This document shows positions 29,039 through 39,395 of a stretch of DNA of 64,000 bases, piece after piece (the first letter of the stretch is position 1; each line of letters starts with the position of its first letter). The DNA comes from Petasospora fabianii (Eukaryota; Ascomycota; Saccharomycetes; Phaffomycetales; Wickerhamomycetaceae): positions 868,001 through 932,000 of the forward strand of contig CP048716.1 of the NCBI GenBank assembly GCA_022641835.1, read 5' to 3'. The position numbers were made by a program, and so were the translations under genes. Under the pieces are notes generated by a model, which saw nothing but the letters and a program-made list of their open reading frames with translations, ran no database searches and had not been told where the DNA came from.

Positions 29039-30631
29039 ATGGTTGACGAGATCAAAGACAAGAAGAGAAAACACACATCTGAAGAGGAGAAACTTGAGAA
29101 GAAGAGACTGAAGAAGGAGAAGAAGGAGAAGAAGGAAAAGTCCGAGAAGAAAGACAAGTCCGAAAAGAAGGACAAGAAGGAAAAGAAAGAAAAGAAGGAG
29201 AAGAAGGAGAAGGAGAATAAGAAGGAGAAATCTGAGAAGGTCGAGTCCAAACCTTCTTCATCTGCTTCTACAACTTCCGCTGATGGTTATGTTGAGTCTC
29301 CAGCGCTCAGTGCTGTCCCACAGTCTGATGTTGATGCCTTTTACAAGGAGAACGATGTGACTGTTGAAGATCCATTGAACAAGTCACTGCGTCCACTTTT
29401 GTCTTTCGACCACATCTCGTTCGACTCCAAGATCCAGTCAGAGATTGCCAAGTTTCCAAAGCCAACTCCTATTCAGGCTGTCTCGTGGCCATTCCTTTTG
29501 GATTCTCGTGATGTTATTGGTGTCGCTGAGACCGGTTCTGGTAAGACCTTTGCCTTCGGTGTTCCAGCCATCAACAACCTTATTACAAAGAAGAAGACAA
29601 CTGGTATTCAAGTTCTTGCTGTCTCTCCAACTAGAGAGCTTGCATCCCAGATTTACGACAATTTGAAAACTCTTTCCGACAAGGTCGGTCTCAACATTGT
29701 TTGTTTGTATGGTGGTATTCCAAAGGACCAACAGCGTAAGGATTTAAAGAAGGCCAACGTTGTCATTGCTACTCCAGGTCGTCTTATTGATTTGATGAAC
29801 GAAGGTGCCGTCGATCTCTCTCAGGTTTCTTACCTTGTTCTCGATGAGGCCGATCGTATGTTGGAGAAGGGTTTCGAGGAAGACATCAAGAACATCATGA
29901 GATCTTCCAGTAAGAAGGACAGACAGACACTCATGTTCACTGCTACCTGGCCGAAGGAGGTCCGTGAGCTTGCTCAGGGTTTCATGAACGACCCAGTCAA
30001 GGTGAGTATTGGTGACAGAGACGAGCTCAGTGCCAACAAGAGAATCACACAGATTGTTGAGGTTGTTGACCCAAGAGGTAAGGAGTACAAGTTGGTTGAG
30101 TTGTTGAAGAAGTACCAGTCTGGTGCCAAGAAGGATGAAAAGGTCTTGATCTTTGCTTTGTACAAGAAGGAGGCTACTCGTATCGAGCGTATGCTCGTGA
30201 GTAAGGGTTACAACGTTGCTGCTATTCACGGTGACTTGTCTCAGCAGCAGAGAACACAAGCTTTGGACAACTTCAAGAAGGGTCGTTCCAATTTGCTCCT
30301 TGCTACTGATGTTGCTGCTAGAGGTCTTGATATTCCAAACGTTAAGACCGTTATCAACTTGACTTTCCCACTCACAGTTGAGGACTATGTTCACAGAATT
30401 GGTCGTACCGGTAGAGCTGGTCAGTACGGTACCGCTCACACTCTTTTCACGGAACAGGAGAAGCATCTTTCTGGTGCTCTTATCAATGTTTTGAAGGGTG
30501 CTAACCAACCAGTTCCAGATGAGTTGTTGAAGTTCGGTTCCCACACCAAGAAGAAGGAGCATGGTGCTTACGGTGCTTTCTTCAAGGATGTTGATCTTAC
30601 AAAGAAGCCAAAGAAGATCACATTCGACTAA
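29039..30631 (+). CDS. DBP3: ATP-dependent DEAD-box RNA helicase Dbp3
   Basis: Encodes 530 residues. The N-terminal about 65 residues are a Lys/Glu-rich KKEKKEKK tract typical of Dbp3. Helicase motifs in order are [13 protein letters not shown] (Q), AETGSGKT (I), PTRELA (Ia), TPGR (Ib), DEAD (II), TAT (III), [10 protein letters not shown] (V) and [10 protein letters not shown] (VI). The tail [29 protein letters not shown] is nearly identical to baker's yeast Dbp3. It acts in the nucleolus in 27S pre-rRNA processing toward the 60S subunit. Codon use is strongly biased, and the promoter carries PAC/RRPE elements. Confidence 0.96.
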   Translation: MVDEIKDKKRKHTSEEEKLEKKRLKKEKKEKKEKSEKKDKSEKKDKKEKKEKKEKKEKENKKEKSEKVESKPSSSASTTSADGYVESPALSAVPQSDVDAFYKENDVTVEDPLNKSLRPLLSFDHISFDSKIQSEIAKFPKPTPIQAVSWPFLLDSRDVIGVAETGSGKTFAFGVPAINNLITKKKTTGIQVLAVSPTRELASQIYDNLKTLSDKVGLNIVCLYGGIPKDQQRKDLKKANVVIATPGRLIDLMNEGAVDLSQVSYLVLDEADRMLEKGFEEDIKNIMRSSSKKDRQTLMFTATWPKEVRELAQGFMNDPVKVSIGDRDELSANKRITQIVEVVDPRGKEYKLVELLKKYQSGAKKDEKVLIFALYKKEATRIERMLVSKGYNVAAIHGDLSQQQRTQALDNFKKGRSNLLLATDVAARGLDIPNVKTVINLTFPLTVEDYVHRIGRTGRAGQYGTAHTLFTEQEKHLSGALINVLKGANQPVPDELLKFGSHTKKKEHGAYGAFFKDVDLTKKPKKITFD

Positions 30632-31062
30632 AAAGTTTAACGATTTGAATATTGGGTTGTATAGTAATCATGGTCATGACAAGTATTTGAATAAGCTTTA
30701 AATTGTCTGTAGGATGTCTTATAAGGTTACTATCAAAAGGTAAGAGCTCCGCGCCTGGTGGTTGCTGCTGTTGCTTGCTGGCCCTTATTCGGTCTTGAGT
30801 CTTACAAATGCCCTTACACCGTAAACACCGTCCATTATTAATGCCAACAGATGCACGCATCTTCAGATAGTCTAGTTTGTAATCACCATGGGGTTTTGTA
30901 TTGATTTACATCGGCGTAATGGTCAATATCTTCTGCAGGTCGGTCTTTGCCGGACATTCGGCGTTAGTCGGCCGATGACTTGTGGATTATATAAAAACCA
31001 AAGATATCCCACCCCATACTCAAAGGCAAGAATCTTCCAACCTACACTTCATTCAACACACA
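30632..31062. other. Promoter region of the first YIM1-like gene
   Basis: Contains CGG-N6-CCG (30941-30952), a palindromic TCGGCCGA (30968-30975) and a TATA box TATATAAAA (30988-30996) about 70 bases before the ATG. The dense CGG triplets suggest control by a Zn2Cys6 factor. Confidence 0.65.
30941..30975. promoter_or_regulatory. CGG-rich candidate Zn2Cys6 binding region
   Basis: CGG-TCTTTG-CCG (inverted triplets, 6-base spacer) and TCGGCCGA lie within 35 bases, immediately upstream of a TATA box. Confidence 0.4.
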
Positions 31063-32109
31063 ATGTCCAAGATCAATTACACTCAAGTCGGTTACCACTA
31101 TAACGGTCCTCTCGAGTTCATCGATCGTACTGTTGATGTCTCCAGACTTGGACCACACGACGTCTTGGTTAAAATTGCTGCAGCTGCCCTGAATCCTGTT
31201 GACTTGCTACTCTACAATACGGCACACATTGTTAAGTTCTTCACTAGATCTGATGGTGGGTTTGGCCGTGACTTTGCTGGTGTTGTCGAATCCACGGGAT
31301 CAGCAGTCACAAAATTCCAAGTAGGTGATAAGATATCTGGTATCTTTGAGCCATTGTTCACTCAGCAAGGATCTGTTACCGAGTATCTCATCGTTGATAC
31401 TCAGAAGAGTCACAACATTGGAACCATTCCAAATAATTTGACATTGGAGCAAGCCGCTGCCTTCCCATTGACATTTGGTACAGCATACACTACACTCACA
31501 CATTTCAAGAAACCAGCAGAATGTGAGAATGTCCTTGTTCTCGGTGGTGCTACATCTGTTGGTGCCTTCACAATTCAGTTGCTCAAAAAGGTTCATAAAG
31601 TGAAGAATGTCGTTACTGTAAACTCGGCAAATTCTGCTGAAAGAGTCAAGAGATATGGATCAGATATTATGATTGACTACAAGAAGGGCGATGTTAAAAC
31701 ACAGGCTATTGAGCTCGCTAAGGATATCGGTAAGTTTGACTTGATAATTGACTGTGTTGGTGGTAATGATATGCTTGGATGTATGTCTAAAGTATTGAAG
31801 CCAAAGAGTACAGGATCGGGATATGTTTCGATCAATGGTGCCACTGTGGGTGACTATCGCTCTTCGGCTTTGCAGTTTCTCACGTGGGATAACGTTAAGT
31901 TGTTTTTCTTCCCAAAGAAGTGGAATTTCAAGATGTCTTCTATTCAAGAGGGTACATGGTATGAGTATGGTAAGGGATTGTTTGAGGAAGGATTGTTAGA
32001 GATTCCTATTGACTCTGTTCACAAATACGCTAATTACCAGGACGCAATCAACACGCTGCTTGATCATAAGGCACAGGGTAAGGTTGTGATTACTATGGCT
32101 AATCCATGA
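31063..32109 (+). CDS. YIM1-like medium-chain reductase (quinone-oxidoreductase type), copy 1
   Basis: Encodes 348 residues from MSKINYTQVGYHYNGPLEF; an upstream in-frame ATG lies at the TATA box and is not used. MDR features are LVKIAAAALNPVDLLLYN, GRDFAGVVESTGSAVTKFQVGDKISG, AAAFPLTFGTAYTTL and the nucleotide-binding loop VLVLGGATSVGAFTIQLLKKV. It lacks the zinc ligands of alcohol dehydrogenases, as in Yim1, whose AAAWPLTFGTAFSTL and ending RAKGKVVVKM correspond well. Yim1 relatives associate with lipid droplets and mitochondria; the substrate is unknown. A close paralogue lies at 53797-54837. Confidence 0.82.
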   Translation: MSKINYTQVGYHYNGPLEFIDRTVDVSRLGPHDVLVKIAAAALNPVDLLLYNTAHIVKFFTRSDGGFGRDFAGVVESTGSAVTKFQVGDKISGIFEPLFTQQGSVTEYLIVDTQKSHNIGTIPNNLTLEQAAAFPLTFGTAYTTLTHFKKPAECENVLVLGGATSVGAFTIQLLKKVHKVKNVVTVNSANSAERVKRYGSDIMIDYKKGDVKTQAIELAKDIGKFDLIIDCVGGNDMLGCMSKVLKPKSTGSGYVSINGATVGDYRSSALQFLTWDNVKLFFFPKKWNFKMSSIQEGTWYEYGKGLFEEGLLEIPIDSVHKYANYQDAINTLLDHKAQGKVVITMANP

Positions 32110-32829
32110 AAGTTGAAACTATGAAACACTTAATAACGAGGACTGATGTTTTTCGATGTTTATGACCTGACGCGTAGTATGGGCTTCGCGTACAAGAGGC
32201 GATGATATATGTCCTCACATAGGTTTTGACGGCAAATGTATAAACTGACTAATCTTTTTTCTTTTACATAATAATTTTAACTTCAATGGATCTAATCATT
32301 AGTTATTGCTTAGATCAGAATCATAGTGCCAGTAATTGTCTTTTCTTCATGTTTGCTCAATGTAAAAACATCCAACATCAACACAACGGTCAGCTCCTGC
32401 ACATCTCCCGCATAAGGTGACCACTAAGTGAATCCAACATCGGTCTAATCCACCACCATTCCCCATTTTGCGGGGGAAAAGAGCTTAAGCCTTGCCCCTC
32501 TTGTTTCATCCCAACTCCTCATTAGATAAACAAGAAGTGGGGTAGTGAACGCGACTCTGACGCTTGGTCCTTCCTGAAGAGGTAATAGATCTTGCCGTTT
32601 GCGCAGTTTGGCGCAGCTTGGCGCAAATTGGCGCGATGTAACACGATTCTAGGGTCCAACTGTGACGTAACCGACTCTTATCTTCTTAGGATATCAAACA
32701 GATGAGCTAAAAGTCTTAGGCCCACGGGGGTAAAAGGGGGCAGTTGGGTGATGTATATAAGGTCAATGGTGTCCCTGATATCTATTGCAGAATGGTCAAA
32801 CACTAGCAGCAACAACAGATCACTAAGCA
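32110..32829. other. 0.7-kb promoter region of the ACS-family transporter
   Basis: Contains four GCGC cores at an exact 10-bp period (32598-32635), a CRE-like TGACGTAA (32663-32670) and TATATAA (32754-32760), 70 bases before the ATG. No gene is seen. Confidence 0.7.
32598..32635. promoter_or_regulatory. Four tandem TTGGCGC-like motifs at 10-bp spacing
   Basis: GCGC starts at 32601, 32611, 32621 and 32631, each preceded by TTG or TTT. The second to fourth copies read TTGGCGC, close to the E2F/MBF-type consensus. The exact helical-turn spacing places all copies on one DNA face. Confidence 0.6.
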
Positions 32830-34458
32830 ATGTCAGAGTTCGACGTCAGGGCCCTCACTGAGAAAGATCAAGACCAGGACTATACTAAGGACAACAGCAC
32901 ACTGTCACGTGTCACCACTGACAAGACCACAGGCGATGTTTCAACCTACCTAGAGTCCAAGTACTCGAGTACTACTTATAATGACAACACGTCTTCCGAT
33001 AATGACTTTAGTGACATTGATGATAAAGTCATTCTCAGAAAGATTGACATGCACCTCCTCCCAATCTGTGGTTTGCTCTACCTCCTAGCATACTTAGACC
33101 GTGGTGCTATTGGTAACGCTAAGATTGAAGGATTGACTGACTCCCTGGGACTCTCCACAAACGAATACAACATTTGTCTCACCATCTTCTTCATCACTTA
33201 CTCCCTCTGTGAGATCCCCTCCAACATGCTTTTGAAGAAACTAGGTAAGCAGAGTATCTTCATCCCGGTAATCATGATCTGTTGGGGTATAGTCATGACA
33301 TGTATGGGTGTTGTTAAGGATTTTGGTGGCCTTTTCGCTACAAGACTCTTGCTTGGTGTCTTTGAGGCTGGCTTGTACCCAGGTATGTCCTTTGGTTTGA
33401 CCATGTGGTACAAGAGAACTGAGATGCAATCGAGACAGGCCCTTTTCTACGCTGCAGCTTCCATGGCGGGTGCCTTCTCAGGATTATTGGCTTTTGCCAT
33501 TGCAAAGATGGATGGTGCTGGCGGATATGAAGGTTGGAGATGGATCTTCATCTTGGAAGGTATTCTCACTGTTTTGGTTGCAGCTGCAGCTTTTAAGCTG
33601 ATGCCAGACTATCCAGGAACTGCAAAATTCCTCACTCCAAGGGAAAGAGAGTATGTACTCTGGAGAGCTGCCAAGGATTCTGAGCCAACATCCGTTTTCT
33701 CTGCAAGTACAATGTCCTCAAGAAGAGTCCCAGACTATTCTGCATTTACCGATAAGCATGACGTTTCAATGTCTCATTCCTTGAAGAACGTCTTCACCGA
33801 CTGGCAACCATACATCCATGTTCTACTTAACTTGGGTATCGTGACTCCCACATATGGTATTTCCCTTTTCCTCCCATCAGTGGTGAAAGGTCTCGGTTAC
33901 ACCTCATCCATGGCGCAACTCATGACCATTCCAATCTACATTGCCGCCTCTATCATCTCTGTGATCCAAGCATTTGCATCTGATTATTTCAAGATCCGCT
34001 CCGCTTTTGTCGCTGCTGACTTACTTGCCGTTATTATTGGCTTTGTTATGGCTATTGCAGGACAAGAGACGGGAGAGAATAGAGTCATTTATGCTGGAGT
34101 GTTCATTGCCGTTATTGGACTCTATGCTGCCTTCCCTGGTATCATTTCCTGGCTCTCCAATAATTTGGCAAACTCACAAAAGAGAGCCATTGGAATGGCA
34201 TTCCAGATTGGTTTTGGAAATATGGGTGGTGCATTTGCTTCCAATTTTTACAAACCAGATCAGTATACTCTGGGTCATTCGTTGGAGTTGGGATTCGCCA
34301 CTATGGGATTCATCTGTTGTATCATTTCAGTCATGAGTTATAAAGCCATCAACAACAAAAGAGAGAAGGAGATTGAAGCTGGAAAGTGGGATGATGTCTC
34401 TGATGAGGACTTGTTCAAAATGGGCGACAAGTCACCATACTTCCGTTATAGATTATGA
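32830..34458 (+). CDS. Anion:cation symporter family (ACS, Dal5/Tna1 type) MFS transporter
   Basis: Encodes 542 residues. A polar N-terminus (about 1-70) precedes 12 predicted membrane helices with ACS signatures: IDMHLLPICGLLYLLAYLDRGAIGNAKI at helix 1, ITYSLCEIPSNMLLKKLGKQ, ATRLLLGVFEAGLYPGMSFGLTMWYKRTEMQSRQALFYAAASMAGAFSGLLAFAI, GYEGWRWIFILEGILTVL and the cytosolic loop LMPDYPGTAKFLTPREREYV. Members take up nicotinate, allantoate, pantothenate, biotin, cysteine or sulfonates with protons. The DRGxIGNAKI helix is Tna1-like, but the substrate cannot be told from sequence. Its regulated-looking promoter suggests nutrient control. Confidence 0.85.
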   Translation: MSEFDVRALTEKDQDQDYTKDNSTLSRVTTDKTTGDVSTYLESKYSSTTYNDNTSSDNDFSDIDDKVILRKIDMHLLPICGLLYLLAYLDRGAIGNAKIEGLTDSLGLSTNEYNICLTIFFITYSLCEIPSNMLLKKLGKQSIFIPVIMICWGIVMTCMGVVKDFGGLFATRLLLGVFEAGLYPGMSFGLTMWYKRTEMQSRQALFYAAASMAGAFSGLLAFAIAKMDGAGGYEGWRWIFILEGILTVLVAAAAFKLMPDYPGTAKFLTPREREYVLWRAAKDSEPTSVFSASTMSSRRVPDYSAFTDKHDVSMSHSLKNVFTDWQPYIHVLLNLGIVTPTYGISLFLPSVVKGLGYTSSMAQLMTIPIYIAASIISVIQAFASDYFKIRSAFVAADLLAVIIGFVMAIAGQETGENRVIYAGVFIAVIGLYAAFPGIISWLSNNLANSQKRAIGMAFQIGFGNMGGAFASNFYKPDQYTLGHSLELGFATMGFICCIISVMSYKAINNKREKEIEAGKWDDVSDEDLFKMGDKSPYFRYRL

Positions 34459-34609
34459 TTCAATGTTAATCATCATTGATTCATGGTGGGCAGTTTTATT
34501 GAATTTCATTTGCTTTTGACACTTGCCACATAGCGTAGCTTGACATAGTCTACAGAGCCAAGACTAGTCTGGCACATGCGTGAACTATTAAAGACATTAT
34601 TTATACACT

Positions 34610-37090
34610 TCAATGCTTGAAAACACCAACACAACTAAAGTCTCTAACCGGTCTCGTCTCTTCTAACTCAATGCTCTTCCACAATGCCTTTTTCTCCCTG
34701 TTATCGTTGGTACGACCATAAATTTGTGCTAGCAGCCACCAGACTTCAGTAGTATGAGCACCACGAACAGTTTCTGTAGCATTTTCCAACATAACCTTAG
34801 CCCTAGCAATCGATGCAAATTTGTCCTTCTTGGAGATGAAAATACTTTCTGGTTCGATCTCATCATGGAATAGTACGAGTCCTGCAAATCCAATCACCGC
34901 ATGCATAGAGTCACGATCAATCGCAAGGGCACTCTCATATTCTTTGAGTGCCAATTGTGGTCTAACTTTAGAAGACAGAAGTGCTAGGGTAGAATGGGTT
35001 TGTGCAGTGGCGCCAGCAATATTCTCGGCTTCCACAATGGCTTTTTCAGATTCTGTGATGAGCGAGAGCTTGGCATAGATCGTAGCTGCGAGGATCCAGA
35101 TCTCTTGAAGAATGTTCTTGGTGATGATAGAGTTGGACTTGATGGTCACGGTTGGTTGATTTTCCACCGGGTGAGTCTCTGTAGTAGGTTTATTGTTGCT
35201 GTTGTTTGTGGTGTTATTATGGGTGAGTGATTTGAGTTTTGAAAGTGTCTGTGTGCGTGTCAATGAAAGAGACTTTCTATGCACCTTTGCCGATTCCAAA
35301 TGAGCGCTTTTTGGCTCTTCAGTGGAGATGATATCAGAGGAGAATAAACGACGGAAAAGTTCAAACAGTTCAGGGAGGGAATCCAGAGCCTGTTCTGTAC
35401 CGAAAAGGGATTCGATGATGGCAAGTTGTGTCATCTTGATCTGTATGAATGCGATTTTGAAAGTGGAGTCGATTGTATTAGGATCAGACTCCACAAGGTC
35501 CGTAACCTCGGACAATATAAAATTGATCATCTTGAATGCCTCATCCTTGTTTTCTTCGACAGAGAGAATCAAGGCAAGTAAGTGCCATGATTCAAAATAT
35601 GCCAGTGAGGTGTTTGGAAGGGATGCAATAAAGATCTTTGTGATACGGTAAGCCTCTTTAACCCTGCGAACCTCTGAGATGATCTTGACGTACTGAAGAA
35701 CAGCATTGGTGTTTTCAGGCAACAAGTAGATTGAGTGCTTGTAATCCTGAATAGCTTCTTCAATATGCTCAGCATTCACTGAGAACATGGAGTGATGTGA
35801 AAGATTGATTAGATATGTGGTATGACCCAAGGATGCCCACAGTTCTGAGAGAACGACTCTTAGGGACTTTGATAGTATCAATGGTGAGCTCTCGCTGGAA
35901 CCAGCCAACACTTTCGAGACATCAACATCGACAACTTTCTCAAACCCATGAGCGGAATAGAATTCGAGTAAAAGTGATCTCAAAGCTTTCATTTGCTTTA
36001 ACCAGTAGTGGTACTCTGAGGAAGAGATGGTCACTAATGAAATCTTACCTGTTTCAACATCATGCACAAACGATTTTAGGAGGAGATCGTACACCTGGAC
36101 GATAGATATAATGTCCAGGTATGTGTGTCCGTTCTGTTCGTAGTATGCCTTGATATATTGAGAGTACACTTCGATGGAGGCTCTGATATCATCCTGATTA
36201 CGCCCCTGGAGGATACAGCGGATGTATGATCTAAGAACGATGTGGGATTGATAGGTCTTGCCCATGGCACGTTCGACGATAGAGGTGTATGTGGTGATTG
36301 GAATGGTTGGGGACTGTGTGATGAGATCAATGAACTCTTCAAGCTCGTAATTGTTTGGTTCGTCTGCTCGTGGGAATTTCACAGAAGATAGAAGCGTCTG
36401 TGCACGCTCGTTAATGAATGTTTCGAGTTCTGTGTCTGAAGTGAAGGTGTAATTGGCGTAGGATATGATGAAATTCTTGTTCTTGAAGATCATGGAAAGC
36501 TGTGAAAGAGTCATGTTTGGAGCTATCGAGTTCAACCTTGTGTAGATTCTCTTGAGCCATTCGGTGGCTTCAATGTTTGACGGTGTTGGTGTGTATGCGA
36601 ATGAGTTGACACCTGAGATCAAGGCGTCCTTCTCTCCCTCTGGATCCTGAAGAAGATTGTGGAGCAATGACAAGAGATACGACTTCTTGTATATCAATGC
36701 CTCGACATAAACATGTGAGCGAGGGAATCCCTTGACGGATGCACCCAAGAGCTTCTGAGCGGCGACGGAGTCGCCATTGAGAAGACAGATGTGTCCTGCA
36801 TTCACGTCACAGACAAGAGCCTCAATGCTTCCCTTAGGGGCCTCAGCAGCCAGTGACAAAAGAAGCTCGAGCACCGAGTCGATCTCAGAGTTCTTCTCTT
36901 GTAGAGGTTCAGTCGGTGAGATTCCAGCACTGTGAAGGACGCGTGTCAACTGGTGCTCGGCCTGAAGAGCGCGTTGGAGAAGCAGTGACCCTTCGGCGGG
37001 CGGCTTCTCTGTATTGACGGGCGGTAAAGCACCTAGTGAGCGTGTCGAAAGCAGTGCTGAGCGGGCGTCTTGAATCTTCATCTTCTGCAC
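34610..37090 (-). CDS. YPP1: TPR protein Ypp1 (TTC7 family), PI4-kinase Stt4 complex
   Basis: Encodes 826 residues, almost entirely helical, with scattered TPR-type repeats, for example AVLQYVKIISEVRRVKEAYRITKIFIASLP, SWHLLALILSVEENKDEAFKMINFIL and the C-terminal block TLALLSSKVRPQLALKEYESALAIDRDSMHAVIGFAGL, ending EVWWLLAQIYGRTNDNREKKALWKSIELEETRPVRDF. That last segment is typical of Ypp1/TTC7. Baker's yeast Ypp1 has 817 residues. Ypp1 with Efr3 recruits Stt4 to the plasma membrane to make PI4P. A low-complexity Asn/Thr loop (about residues 630-660) is inserted between the TPR halves. Converges with the ACS transporter. Confidence 0.75.
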   Translation of the reverse strand: MQKMKIQDARSALLSTRSLGALPPVNTEKPPAEGSLLLQRALQAEHQLTRVLHSAGISPTEPLQEKNSEIDSVLELLLSLAAEAPKGSIEALVCDVNAGHICLLNGDSVAAQKLLGASVKGFPRSHVYVEALIYKKSYLLSLLHNLLQDPEGEKDALISGVNSFAYTPTPSNIEATEWLKRIYTRLNSIAPNMTLSQLSMIFKNKNFIISYANYTFTSDTELETFINERAQTLLSSVKFPRADEPNNYELEEFIDLITQSPTIPITTYTSIVERAMGKTYQSHIVLRSYIRCILQGRNQDDIRASIEVYSQYIKAYYEQNGHTYLDIISIVQVYDLLLKSFVHDVETGKISLVTISSSEYHYWLKQMKALRSLLLEFYSAHGFEKVVDVDVSKVLAGSSESSPLILSKSLRVVLSELWASLGHTTYLINLSHHSMFSVNAEHIEEAIQDYKHSIYLLPENTNAVLQYVKIISEVRRVKEAYRITKIFIASLPNTSLAYFESWHLLALILSVEENKDEAFKMINFILSEVTDLVESDPNTIDSTFKIAFIQIKMTQLAIIESLFGTEQALDSLPELFELFRRLFSSDIISTEEPKSAHLESAKVHRKSLSLTRTQTLSKLKSLTHNNTTNNSNNKPTTETHPVENQPTVTIKSNSIITKNILQEIWILAATIYAKLSLITESEKAIVEAENIAGATAQTHSTLALLSSKVRPQLALKEYESALAIDRDSMHAVIGFAGLVLFHDEIEPESIFISKKDKFASIARAKVMLENATETVRGAHTTEVWWLLAQIYGRTNDNREKKALWKSIELEETRPVRDFSCVGVFKH

Positions 37091-37358
37091 GTATTTTCAC
37101 CCGTATGCCTCTTGGTAACCTATAGAGACCTCTGTGATCTCAAGATAACTTGGTCTGAATTGTTGGCTTCTTTTTTCCCCTCGCGCATTCGAAATCAAAA
37201 ACGAATTCGCGAAACTGACTTCTGAAAAAGTTCGGCAATGGATTCCATTAACTCCGGTTATTTCCGGGGAGCGTACTTCAGTAGACAATTAGATTAGTTC
37301 GTAAGCATAACAAATTATAAATACACAAAGTCATAACAATATTCCCATCGATAATAGG

Positions 37359-39395
37359 TCAATGAATAAAGGCACAATAGTCCTCGTAGATGTATCCCCA
37401 TGTTTCCCCAATTTCATCTTGACCGAGGTCTGTATCCATTTGACTACCTCCTGTAGCGTCACGTTCAGCCAACTCCTCAACAGCTTTTAAACTCTCATTG
37501 ACGAGACTGAGTGGTACTTTGTCAATGCTAAGTTGCTCTGGCATGTTCATTATAGAGTTGAGTTTCATCTTCAACGAGTCCGAACTTCTCCGACGATGTT
37601 GTAATGGGAAATCTTCCAAATACTTCATGGACTCTACACCAAATGACACAACACCAAGTGGAGAGAAACACTCCATAGCACCAAGATCATTTTGAAGACA
37701 TAGAATATCCTTTCTTATGGAATCAATATCAGTAACACTCAACCGTGTGAAACGTACTAAGAATACTGATGAAAGGATAGCGGCACGCACTAATATGGGA
37801 GAAAGTGTGATGTAGAGTGGGTCCTGTGAAACAATGTAGTACTGTTTAATAGTCTTGTACATCTCAAACATTGAGAGCACGATGTGTGTGCATATTGAGG
37901 ATGCAATAGGGATGTCATCTTGAAGAAAAGCTTCATAAAGTCTATATCTGTGGATGCAAAGTTCCGTGTAGAGTGCCGTTCTTTGGAATCGGGAAAGTTT
38001 CCCGGTTTGAGCAGGAAATCCATGGACAAATGATACCAGCTCTTTGTCAATGTCGATGATCTTCTGGATCTTTGCTGCCTTTCCTGTAGAGTAGAAATCG
38101 TGAGTGAAGATAGTATTGAGGGTTTTGCACATTTGTGCTCTATTTCTCCAATATGAGGATTTTTCGGGTAATTCAACTCGGGAATAACACGACATAATTA
38201 ATGGTGTCTTGTGTGATTCCAATGCCCTCATTGTGTCAAGTGAGCAAAGAGACCACCAAACACAACGATATAACTCTGTATCGTTAACTGCGGGATCATC
38301 AAGTCTTATCTTCTTTGCATCATAAACTGCCTGTGGCAAGATCTCCTCCAATGTTTCAAGATCATCGACTAAATAACAATAAGTGGCCTGAAGGACAAAT
38401 ATTTGTACCCTAGTAATCTCTGGAGTCTTTTTAAAAGCCAATATTTGTCTTGATGCCCTAAACCAAGTCAAACATGTCTGTTCCAATGTCTCCGCGGACC
38501 ACCATTGTCTCAATAATGCTTCATTGCTAAGCATTAACTCTCTTGGGGCACATCGAAGTGCCAGAGTGAAGACCATGAGTAATAACCCCAAGAATGATAA
38601 ATCAACATTAACTACCCGATCATTAACGATATGACTCCAAAGTTTCTCATAATCTTTCTCAAAATCAGATGGATCAATGATGACATCATTGAGGTAAGAT
38701 ACACAAATGAAGTAATGCTTCTTCAATATGGCACCAATATTTCTTGCTGGGAGTAGCTCCATCATCATCTTCTTCATACTTAGGATCTTATCACTAGACA
38801 TTTGTTCAATACCGAAATCTTGGATTCCTGGACGTGAAGAGAGTTGATAATACAATCCAACTTGTCTTTGAAGTTCTGCATTTTGATTCATGAGATGTGT
38901 GCTCCTTTGCGCAAGTTCGTCGAGCTTCGTTGTCTGATCCTTGACAATTGCCTCCATAAGCTGAGAGTTTTCTCGGCTAGGAAGGAGAGCATTGTGGAAA
39001 ACTGATGATGAGGATGATGATGAAACAGAGGATGATGAAGGGTAGTATTGTAAGACATGCGGTACACTTTGTTTTGAATATGTCTCCTCCGGTGAGCTGA
39101 AAGTTCCATCATGGGACGAGATTGATGAAATTGAACTACTCTTGGATTGTTTCCGTACTGAAAGAACCGGTTGTGGTTTGATCGGTGATGTTGGTTGTTT
39201 GTTTATCCTACCGAAATGGGCATTAGGTTTTATGAGTTCTTTGAATTGTGTTAGGCTCTTTGCTGGTGATTGTAGACATTCTTCCTGTCTTGAATTGCGC
39301 ACACAAGAAGAACACGGCACGTTATGATCGCATTTGATCTTGAGCCGTTTGCAAGGAGCACACGAATAACTAGTCTTTGGCTTACGATTGGGCAT
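37359..39395 (-). CDS. Zn2Cys6 fungal transcription factor
   Basis: Encodes 678 residues. The binuclear zinc cluster is at residues 12-40 with spacing C-X2-C-X6-C-X5-C-X2-C-X8-C (CAPCKRLKIKC, CSSC). Ser-rich linkers and a helical segment MEAIVKDQTTKLDELAQRSTHLMNQNAELQRQVG (about 143-176), probably a dimerising coiled coil, follow. The middle homology region of fungal regulators is recognisable (FKKTPEITRVQIFVLQATYCYLVDDLETLEEILPQAVYDAKKIRLDD, YRCVWWSLCSLDTMRALESHKTPLIM). It should bind CGG-containing sites. I do not recognise the specific orthologue. The long, possibly regulated, intergenic space upstream is shared with the divergent ORF at 40179. Confidence 0.9.
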   Translation of the reverse strand: MPNRKPKTSYSCAPCKRLKIKCDHNVPCSSCVRNSRQEECLQSPAKSLTQFKELIKPNAHFGRINKQPTSPIKPQPVLSVRKQSKSSSISSISSHDGTFSSPEETYSKQSVPHVLQYYPSSSSVSSSSSSSVFHNALLPSRENSQLMEAIVKDQTTKLDELAQRSTHLMNQNAELQRQVGLYYQLSSRPGIQDFGIEQMSSDKILSMKKMMMELLPARNIGAILKKHYFICVSYLNDVIIDPSDFEKDYEKLWSHIVNDRVVNVDLSFLGLLLMVFTLALRCAPRELMLSNEALLRQWWSAETLEQTCLTWFRASRQILAFKKTPEITRVQIFVLQATYCYLVDDLETLEEILPQAVYDAKKIRLDDPAVNDTELYRCVWWSLCSLDTMRALESHKTPLIMSCYSRVELPEKSSYWRNRAQMCKTLNTIFTHDFYSTGKAAKIQKIIDIDKELVSFVHGFPAQTGKLSRFQRTALYTELCIHRYRLYEAFLQDDIPIASSICTHIVLSMFEMYKTIKQYYIVSQDPLYITLSPILVRAAILSSVFLVRFTRLSVTDIDSIRKDILCLQNDLGAMECFSPLGVVSFGVESMKYLEDFPLQHRRRSSDSLKMKLNSIMNMPEQLSIDKVPLSLVNESLKAVEELAERDATGGSQMDTDLGQDEIGETWGYIYEDYCAFIH

